A stretch of 5,397 nt of DNA from 2011-GWA2-47-8b sp964361325 (lineage in GTDB: Bacteria; Patescibacteriota; Minisyncoccia; UBA6257; WO2-44-18). A program made the translations under genes and the position numbers. The notes beneath the pieces are model-generated. The model ran no database searches, was not told the origin of the DNA, and saw only the letters and a program-made list of their open reading frames with translations. Positions 1 through 3,775 of this stretch are shown here, piece by piece (positions within the stretch are counted from its first letter, which is position 1; each line of letters begins with the position of its first letter). The stretch is taken from NCBI GenBank assembly GCA_964361325.1, contig CAYHZT010000026.1, positions 1 to 5,397 of the forward strand, in the 5' to 3' direction.

Positions 1-1
1 C

Positions 2-52
2 CGTATCAGGAAGATAGGAGCGAAGCGACGTAAGAAACCGAAGGTGTCTTAA
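2..52 (+). CDS. Possible C-terminal end of a basic protein (partial, runs off the left edge)
   Basis: Only this forward frame is open from the window edge. It reads RIRKIGAKRRKKPKVS and stops at TAA 50-52. The tail is very rich in Lys and Arg, as in many nucleic-acid-binding or ribosomal proteins, but sixteen codons are too few to name a family. An open run of this length can arise by chance, so the call is tentative. If real, the gene lies on the same strand as the small gene at 172 and is separated from it by about 120 bases holding a strong inverted repeat. Confidence 0.3.
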   Translation, partial: RIRKIGAKRRKKPKVS

Positions 53-60
53 GCGGGGGT

Positions 61-131
61 CGGGGTGCTGCGATGTGGTTCGGCGAGCCTTTGGGCTATC
101 CAGCCAAAGGCGAAGCGAAAGTCCCACCCCG
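61..131. repeat. Two-tier inverted repeat / structured leader region
   Basis: The outer stem pairs CGGGGTG (61-67) with CACCCCG (125-131). Inside it, TTCG (79-82) pairs with CGAA (116-119). After a symmetric five-base internal loop, CCTTTGG (88-94) pairs with CCAAAGG (104-110), followed by CT/AG around an ATCC loop (98-101). There is no U-tract after the outer stem, so it is not a standard intrinsic terminator. It could be a structured 5' leader of the gene at 172, the 3' structure of the upstream gene, or a degraded dispersed repeat. The octamer GGCGAGCC at 82-89 recurs at 2969-2976 and 3683-3690. Confidence 0.5.
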
Positions 132-160
132 GGCACCATTGAAGAAATAGTAGAAGCAAA

Positions 161-167
161 AAGGAGG
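161..167 (+). promoter_or_regulatory. Strong Shine-Dalgarno site (AAGGAGG)
   Basis: AAGGAGG is a near-perfect anti-Shine-Dalgarno match, four bases before ATG 172. It fixes the start at 172 in place of the in-frame TTG at 169, which would leave one base of spacing. It is the only strong, reasonably spaced ribosome binding site in the window. Confidence 0.75.
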
Positions 168-171
168 CTTG

Positions 172-489
172 ATGGCCGATAACATCGAACAGCAATTCCG
201 CGATGCCCTGCAATCGAAGCTTGGAGCGTCTTGGGACCGCGCTTTCTCAGTCTTTATTAATTTCGGCCCAAATCTGATGTACGACGTAGCCAACGTCCTG
301 CTCCACGCGGACGATCAAGGAAAAGTGAGCGAGGTGCTTAACATTCTTGAGGAACACTACGAGAGTCATCTACAGTTCCAGCACCCTGACATTCGTGGGA
401 CTTTCAGTAATCTCGGCGTTAACCCGACAAAGGAAATATTCCTTCGCATTTGTCAGCAGACCCTCGGACTTCGGCCGAATACGGAGTAG
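172..489 (+). CDS. Small uncharacterised protein (105 aa)
   Basis: I do not recognise a family. The protein begins MADNIEQQFRDALQ and ends LGLRPNTE. It looks soluble: there is no signal peptide, no long hydrophobic segment and no cysteine cluster (one Cys, in RICQQTLG). The composition is mildly acidic and suggests several amphipathic helices, for example around VSEVLNILEEHYESHLQ (about residues 61-77). The start at 172 rests on the AAGGAGG site. A perfect stem-loop terminator follows the TAG stop by 12 bases, so the gene probably forms its own short transcript. Codons ending in C (GAC, AAC, TTC, CTC) look more frequent than in infB or xerC; this was judged by eye. No clear sigma-70 promoter is visible in 132-160. 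Real-gene status is fairly secure because of the RBS and terminator; function is unknown. Confidence 0.75.
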   Translation: MADNIEQQFRDALQSKLGASWDRAFSVFINFGPNLMYDVANVLLHADDQGKVSEVLNILEEHYESHLQFQHPDIRGTFSNLGVNPTKEIFLRICQQTLGLRPNTE

Positions 490-501
490 AGAGTAATAAA
501 C

Positions 502-533
502 AAAACTTCCTCATTACGAGGAAGTTTTTTCTT
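502..533. terminator. Intrinsic terminator, probably bidirectional
   Basis: AAAACTTCCTC (502-512) pairs perfectly with GAGGAAGTTTT (518-528) around the loop ATTAC (513-517), giving an 11-bp stem. On the + strand it runs into TTTTTT, then C and more T, ending the gene at 172-489. Read on the - strand, the AAAC/A-rich left flank gives a T-rich tail (TTTTGTTTATTA), so it can also end the infB-rbfA transcript, whose last stop is about 50 bases away. Confidence 0.9.
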
Positions 534-540
534 TACAGTG

Positions 541-576
541 CTTGCCCAGAGCTGTGTCGAGGGGAGCCGCGCCGAA
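541..576 (-). repeat. Degenerate copy of the CTTCGACAAGCTCAGG repeat, downstream of rbfA
   Basis: On the + strand it reads CTTGCCCAGAGCTGTGTCGA then GGGG (541-564). This differs from the reverse-complement form CTTGCCCTGAGCTTGTCGAA by one substitution and a compensating insertion/deletion. It continues into GAGCCGCGCCGAAC, which ends right at the rbfA stop codon (577-579). The GAGCC tail matches the extension GGCGAGCC seen after the xerC copy. Confidence 0.6.
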
Positions 577-906
577 CTATTTATCCGCCATTAATGATTT
601 TTCAACTCTGGCCGCGTTTTCCGGTCCGGCATCCGCTTTAAATAAAAGTCGCGGCATTGGTTTAATGTTTATCTTTTTTAATAAGAGATGTTGGAAATAA
701 CCCTGTCTTTTTCCGAGCACTTTCATAGTTTCGGCAGTTTTTTCCGACGGGTAAACGCTAATTTTTATGATTGCTTGCGACAAATCTTTGGTTACGTCGG
801 CATCGGTGATAGTTATCAAAGCGTCGGGTATTTCTACCTCCTTTAAAATAATTTTATTCAATTCCTCAATAATAAGATCGCTTGCTCGCTCCGGTCGGTG
901 TTTCAT
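577..906 (-). CDS. rbfA: Ribosome-binding factor A
   Basis: The product is 109 aa, the usual size of this single-domain KH-fold (alpha-beta-kink-alpha-beta) protein that binds immature 30S subunits and helps 16S rRNA 5'-end maturation. The N-terminal helix (RPERASDLIIEELNKIILKEVEIPDALITITDADVTKDL) matches the family layout, including the (D/E)xP turn and the V-x-x-DL segment. The C-terminal helix-strand runs from GKRQGYFQHLL to PRLLFKAD. In E. coli RbfA the kinked helix carries an AxG signature (ASGFIRSLL); here the aligned residues are RQG, so Ala is replaced by Arg while Gly stays. ATG overlaps the infB stop by four bases (ATGA, 903-906) and no Shine-Dalgarno is visible, so translation is probably coupled to infB. 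The last codons (MADK) abut repeat-like DNA. The infB-rbfA order is the common bacterial one. Confidence 0.9.
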   Translation of the reverse strand: MKHRPERASDLIIEELNKIILKEVEIPDALITITDADVTKDLSQAIIKISVYPSEKTAETMKVLGKRQGYFQHLLLKKINIKPMPRLLFKADAGPENAARVEKSLMADK

Positions 907-2372
907 TGTCGCAAAATTAAAACATCGCCGATTTTAATCTCCGTTTCGGTATCAAATAACAAACCGCATTCATTGCCGGCGCCCACGGTTTTCGCATCCT
1001 GTTTTTTTTGTTGGAGATTCAGCACTTTGCCGCTGCCTATTATATCGATCCTTCTATGTATTTCCAAAACAGCGTTATTTACAATCGCTCCTTCGGTGAC
1101 TTTGCCGCCGATAACCTGCTGAGTGCCCTTTTTACTGAAGACCGCGAGGATTTCTAATTTTCCTTTAATAACTTTCTTGTGCAAAGATTCCAGCGTATCT
1201 TCAATCACCTTAAGAAGCTCGTAAACGATTTCTGATTGAACGATACGCACTCCATGGGCGCGCGCAAGAGTTTCGGCGGCTTTGCTGGCTGAAGTTTTAA
1301 AGCCGACAATAGCCGCTTTAGTGGATATGGCAAGCTTCACATCGCCGTCGCCGATATTGCCGACGGCTTCCTGTATGATTTCTATTTTTTGATCTTGTCC
1401 TGAGCTTGTCGAAGGGGATTTTTTCGGAAGATTTCTGACTATTTCAGAGAGCGCCTCTAAAGAGCCGAAGGCGTCGGCTTTCAGAATCAATCGAATGGTT
1501 TCCTGACCTTCCGGCGCCGCGGTTTTTGGCCCTCCGCTATTGACCGGACTCGCCTTGATGGAAATAGCGGGTTCAAGTTTTGGTCCGGCGATAAAATCCT
1601 CGCCAACTTTAGGGAGAGTCTCAAACCCCAAAACTCGTACCGGACTGGACGCGGTCGCTTCCCTGATAGTTTTGCCCAGGAAATTTTCTAAAATTTTGAT
1701 TTTACCGAAAGCCTGATCGGTTCTGATGAAATCTCCGCATCGGATAGTTCCGTCGGTGACGATAACCGTGGCCAGCGGTCCGCGCCGACTATCCAGCGTA
1801 GTTTCCAGTACGAATCCTTTGCCGAGATGGCTTGGGTCGCAATCAAGATGTTCCATATCGGCGGCAAGCAGAATCAGATCCAGTAAATCATTGACGCCCT
1901 CTCCGGTCTTTGCCGAAACGGGTTGGCTACTGATATTGCCGCCATAACCTTCCAAAAGGACGCCCGCCTGCATAAGCTCATTTTTTACCTTTGAAGTGTC
2001 GGGGACTCTGTCAATTTTATTGATGGCAATTACAAACGGCGTTTCTGACTCATTAATGATTTTAATTGCTTCTTTAGTCTGTGGCTGGACGCCGTCATCG
2101 GCGGCCACTACTAAAACAGCGATGTCGGCAATTTTGGCACCTCGCGCTTTCATTTTTGCGAAAGCTTCGTGGCCGGGAGTATCTATGAAAGTGATTTTTT
2201 GAACTTGCCCTGAGCTTGCCGAAGGATGTTCTATTTCGTAAGCGCCGACGGATTGCGTGATGCCGCCGGTTTCCTTAGCCGCGACATTGGTTTTCCTTAT
2301 ATAATCAAGAAGCGTGGTCTTGCCGTGATCCACGCTGCCCATTATTACTACGATTGGAGGACGTCTTGCCAT
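903..2372 (-). CDS. infB: Translation initiation factor IF-2, short form without N-terminal domains
   Basis: This 489-aa GTPase brings initiator fMet-tRNA to the 30S P site and promotes subunit joining. The G domain is intact: P-loop GSVDHGKT (12-19, with Ser where GHVDHGKT is usual), G2 GGITQ (36-40), G3 DTPGH (64-68), G4 NKID (118-121) and G5 SAK (153-155). Domain II follows from about 185. Domain III starts at LILKADAFGSLEAL (about 295), and the C-terminal tRNA-binding barrel runs to residue 489. E. coli IF-2 has several hundred extra N-terminal residues. Here the start is real: an in-frame TAA (2391-2393) lies seven codons upstream. Two repeat-derived insertions, PSASSGQ (50-56) and PSTSSGQ (320-326), sit in turns. 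The domain II-III linker (about 262-290) is short and rich in Pro, Ser, Gly and Ala. A promoter lies close upstream, no Shine-Dalgarno is seen, and rbfA follows with an ATGA overlap. Confidence 0.95.
   Translation of the reverse strand: MARRPPIVVIMGSVDHGKTTLLDYIRKTNVAAKETGGITQSVGAYEIEHPSASSGQVQKITFIDTPGHEAFAKMKARGAKIADIAVLVVAADDGVQPQTKEAIKIINESETPFVIAINKIDRVPDTSKVKNELMQAGVLLEGYGGNISSQPVSAKTGEGVNDLLDLILLAADMEHLDCDPSHLGKGFVLETTLDSRRGPLATVIVTDGTIRCGDFIRTDQAFGKIKILENFLGKTIREATASSPVRVLGFETLPKVGEDFIAGPKLEPAISIKASPVNSGGPKTAAPEGQETIRLILKADAFGSLEALSEIVRNLPKKSPSTSSGQDQKIEIIQEAVGNIGDGDVKLAISTKAAIVGFKTSASKAAETLARAHGVRIVQSEIVYELLKVIEDTLESLHKKVIKGKLEILAVFSKKGTQQVIGGKVTEGAIVNNAVLEIHRRIDIIGSGKVLNLQQKKQDAKTVGAGNECGLLFDTETEIKIGDVLILRQ
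1394..1417 (-). repeat. CTTCGACAAGCTCAGG repeat, second copy inside infB
   Basis: The - strand reads CCCCTTCGACAAGCTCAGGA then CAAG, the cleanest copy in the window. In the infB frame it is translated (S)PSTSSGQ at residues 320-326. It lies between a helix (SEIVRNLPKK) and a strand (KIEIIQEAVG) of domain III. At the same place E. coli IF-2 has only a short connection (QKLSTEEVKVRII). Confidence 0.85.
2204..2225 (-). repeat. CTTCGACAAGCTCAGG repeat, first copy inside infB
   Basis: The - strand reads CCTTCGGCAAGCTCAGGGCA then AG, one base off the core of the other infB copy (GACAAG to GGCAAG). It is translated PSASSGQ at residues 50-56, in the same frame as the second copy. It falls in the turn between the strand GAYEIE and the strand KITFIDTPGH, where E. 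coli has only a few residues (TENG). Confidence 0.85.
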
Positions 2373-2389
2373 GTTCTTGTTGTTTGGAA

Positions 2390-2418
2390 ATTATGTCAGA
2401 AATCATCAATTTGGGCAA
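2390..2418 (-). promoter_or_regulatory. Sigma-70-type promoter of infB-rbfA
   Basis: On the - strand, TTGCCC (2413-2418) and CATAAT (2390-2395) are exactly 17 bases apart. The -10 box matches 5 of 6 and the -35 box 4 of 6 consensus positions. The expected start of transcription is near 2383, giving a leader of only about 11 bases without a Shine-Dalgarno before ATG 2372. Confidence 0.6.
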
Positions 2419-2426
2419 ACACGAAA

Positions 2427-2538
2427 AATTTTCAATTATCAATTTACAATAAATTTTCAATGACACAATGTTACAAACTGTTTGAAAATTGATTCATTGC
2501 TTCATTTAATGAAAATTGTAAATTGGAAATTGAAAATT
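2427..2538. repeat. AT-rich imperfect palindrome between divergent infB and xerC
   Basis: The two arms (about 2427-2470 and 2495-2538) share one centre near 2482.5. AATTTTCAATT (2427-2437) pairs with the region ending GAAAATT (2532-2538). ATTGTAAATTG (2515-2525) matches the complement of CAATTTACAAT (2440-2450) exactly. CAATG (2466-2470) pairs with CATTG (2495-2499). The middle parts of the arms are diverged. The centre holds a small palindrome, CAAAC-T-GTTTG (2474-2484). Each arm also repeats TTTTCAA internally (2429-2435 and 2454-2460). It sits between the two outward promoters. It could be a miniature inverted-repeat element, a cruciform or a regulator site. The intergenic region 2373-2584 holds no gene. 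Confidence 0.8.
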
Positions 2539-2568
2539 AGTAATTTATAGGCATTATTGTTTGGGGTG

Positions 2569-2574
2569 TATAAT
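2569..2574 (+). promoter_or_regulatory. Perfect -10 box of xerC, very close to the start codon
   Basis: TATAAT is a full consensus match. The -35 region at the right distance (about 2545-2551, TTATAGG) is poor. Transcription would begin about 2580-2582, only a few bases before ATG 2585, so the mRNA may be leaderless or nearly so. No Shine-Dalgarno precedes the ATG. Confidence 0.5.
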
Positions 2575-2584
2575 TAAAATAGAT

Positions 2585-3490
2585 ATGCCCAATATTGAAA
2601 CTCTATTGAAAGATTATCTCGACTATTTGGAAATAGAAAAAAATCGTTCGCCGCGAACGCGCGAGAATTACGAACGGTATCTGAAAGCATTTTTTGCCAG
2701 TGAGAAAGTCCGCGACTTATCCGATCTGACGCTGGAAAGTGTAAAAAACTTCCGTCTGTTTCTGGCGCGGCAGAAACACATCAAAAAAATATCTCAAACA
2801 TATTACATCATCGCCTTGCGAAACTTTTTAAGGTACTTGTCTAAAAAAGATTACGATACGGTGGCGCCGGACAAAATTGAATTGCCCAAAATTCCCCAGC
2901 GTCAGATTGAAATGATTGAATTTGCCGACTTAGAGCGTCTGTTGGCGGCACCCCTTCAGCAAGTTCAAGGCGAGCCGATCACGTTGCGCGGATTAAGAGA
3001 CAAAGCAATTTTAGAAATGTTTTTTTCTACCGGACTGCGGCTTTCCGAGCTTTGCGGATTGGACCGCTATTTGGATTTTAACCGCGGAGAGATTACGGTG
3101 CGCGGGAAGGGCGAAAAATTGCGTCTGGTTTTTGTTTCGGACACGGCCAAAGCCGCCATCAAGACTTATTTAGCCAAACGAACAGACGTCTTAAATAATC
3201 TGTTCGTCAGTTTGAGTAAAAAAGGCGAAGTAATCGGTCGGATTACACAAAGAGCTGTTCAGCGATTGGTAAATTTCTACGCGAGAAAAGCGGGGATTAC
3301 TCGGCGCCTGACGCCGCACGGTTTGCGGCATCTTTTTGCCACCGATTTGTTAATGAACGGAGCTGATCTTCGTTCCGTTCAGGAGTTGTTGGGCCACGCC
3401 AGCGTTTCTACCACGCAAATTTATACTCATATCACTAATAAGCACCTCAAAGAAATCCACCGGGCTTTTCATGATCGCCAAAGAAAATAA
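2585..3490 (+). CDS. xerC: Tyrosine site-specific recombinase, XerC/XerD family
   Basis: The product is 301 aa, the normal Xer length. Xer recombinases cut and rejoin DNA at dif sites to resolve chromosome dimers; some relatives act in plasmids or integrons. The N-terminal SAM-like core-binding domain (about 1-105) has the typical SPRTRENYERYL segment. The catalytic domain has all expected residues: Arg152 (STGLRLSELCGL), Lys175 (VRGKGEKLR), His245 and Arg248 (TPHGLRH), His271 (LLGHASVSTTQ) and nucleophile Tyr280 (IYTHI). ATG 2585 is preferred over in-frame TTG 2561 because MPNIETLLKDYLDYLEIEKN is the usual family start and a TATAAT lies between the two. Residues 123-131 (PLQQVQGEP) come from a diverged dispersed repeat. 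Whether it is the only Xer protein here, and so XerC, XerD or XerH-like, cannot be told from this window. The symbol is a family-level choice. Confidence 0.92.
   Translation: MPNIETLLKDYLDYLEIEKNRSPRTRENYERYLKAFFASEKVRDLSDLTLESVKNFRLFLARQKHIKKISQTYYIIALRNFLRYLSKKDYDTVAPDKIELPKIPQRQIEMIEFADLERLLAAPLQQVQGEPITLRGLRDKAILEMFFSTGLRLSELCGLDRYLDFNRGEITVRGKGEKLRLVFVSDTAKAAIKTYLAKRTDVLNNLFVSLSKKGEVIGRITQRAVQRLVNFYARKAGITRRLTPHGLRHLFATDLLMNGADLRSVQELLGHASVSTTQIYTHITNKHLKEIHRAFHDRQRK
2951..2976 (+). repeat. Diverged CTTCGACAAGCTCAGG repeat inside xerC
   Basis: The + strand reads CCCCTTCAGCAAGTTCAAGG then CGAGCC. This is the form CCCCTTCGACAAGCTCAGGG with four substitutions, followed by the GCGAGCC extension. 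It is translated PLQQVQGEP (residues 123-131), a different frame from the infB copies. It sits between the helix FADLERLLAA and GLRDKAILEMFFSTGLR, where Xer proteins vary in length. Confidence 0.65.
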
Positions 3491-3535
3491 AAATAGGCAA
3501 CTCTTTCGGTTTTGTTAAGCAGACCCTCTCCGCCC

Positions 3536-3679
3536 AAACTTCTTTTTCTCTCAACCCGTTACGGCTGCTCCGGCAGCAGCCTCCACTTGTCGCTCGCTCG
3601 GGATTGGGTTTTTGTGATGAGATTATACAAAAACCTCCAAGCCAATCCGCTCGCTTGGGTATCGGAGAAAAAGAAGTTT
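3536..3679. repeat. 144-bp nested inverted-repeat unit with perfect 15-bp terminal inverted repeats
   Basis: AAACTTCTTTTTCTC (3536-3550) is the exact reverse complement of GAGAAAAAGAAGTTT (3665-3679). Inside are further hairpins. GGCTGCT (3563-3569) pairs with AGCAGCC (3575-3581). GGTTTTTGT (3607-3615) pairs with ACAAAAACC (3627-3635), and outside it GGATTG (3601-3606) pairs with CAATCC (3643-3648). CCGT-T-ACGG lies at 3556-3564. A direct repeat CGCTCGCT flanks the inner hairpin (3591-3598 and 3648-3655). No target-site duplication is evident (flanks CGCCC and CGCGG) and no transposase is present. It resembles a miniature inverted-repeat element or an RNA-forming intergenic repeat in the gap between two convergent genes. 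Confidence 0.75.
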
Positions 3680-3685
3680 CGCGGC

Positions 3686-3734
3686 GAGCCCATAGGCGGG
3701 CTCTATCCGCCGAGATAGAGAACCGCCGGTTCTC
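3686..3734. repeat. Chain of three short hairpins
   Basis: GAGCCC (3686-3691) pairs with GGGCTC (3698-3703). CTCTATC (3701-3707) pairs with GATAGAG (3714-3720). GAGAACCG (3718-3725) pairs with CGGTTCTC (3727-3734) around a single C. Neighbouring stems share bases, so they are partly exclusive. None ends in a T-run on either strand, so simple intrinsic termination is unlikely, although the position between convergent xerC and gpmI would suit such a role. Confidence 0.6.
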
Positions 3735-3752
3735 TCAGACAACTCAGGCAAG
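3732..3752 (+). repeat. Possible decayed copy of the CTTCGACAAGCTCAGG repeat
   Basis: CTCTCAGACAACTCAGGCAA then G aligns with CCCTTCGACAAGCTCAGGGC then AAG if two single-base deletions and a few changes near the 5' end are allowed. Its 3' end (AGGCAAG, 3746-3752) also pairs with CTTGCCT (3761-3767). The match is suggestive only. Confidence 0.35.
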
Positions 3753-3775
3753 CGGGACACCTTGCCTCAAGGTCC

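Noticed and set aside
1..135. Possible SRP, RNase P or tmRNA fragment, because of GGAAG-like and CGAAAGTCC-like motifs and a CACCA-like end
   Set aside because: The conserved loop pairs of SRP helix 8 and the P4 or T-arm elements do not line up in order, and another reading as a short basic C-terminus exists for 2-52.
450..641. Open frame on the + strand across the terminator and repeat
   Set aside because: It overlaps the small gene's end, the terminator and the rbfA 3' end in another frame; its openness comes from the repeat, which has few stops.
1394..2225. CRISPR or tandem array based on the repeated 24-mers
   Set aside because: Copies are far apart, lie in coding DNA, and are not regularly spaced.
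2546..2580. dif-like recombination site next to xerC
   Set aside because: No 11-6-11 arrangement resembling known XerC/XerD arms could be made out.
2561..2584. Upstream TTG start adding eight residues (MGCIIKID) to the recombinase
   Set aside because: The consensus -10 box lies within this stretch, no RBS precedes it, and the family normally starts close to MPNIETLL.
3622..3627. TATAAT on the - strand inside the inverted-repeat unit as a promoter
   Set aside because: It lies in a hairpin loop, has no -35 partner at a usual distance, and points to no gene on that strand.
3759..3773. Intrinsic terminator of gpmI formed by ACCTTG/CAAGGT
   Set aside because: The stem is only six base pairs and no T-run follows on the - strand.
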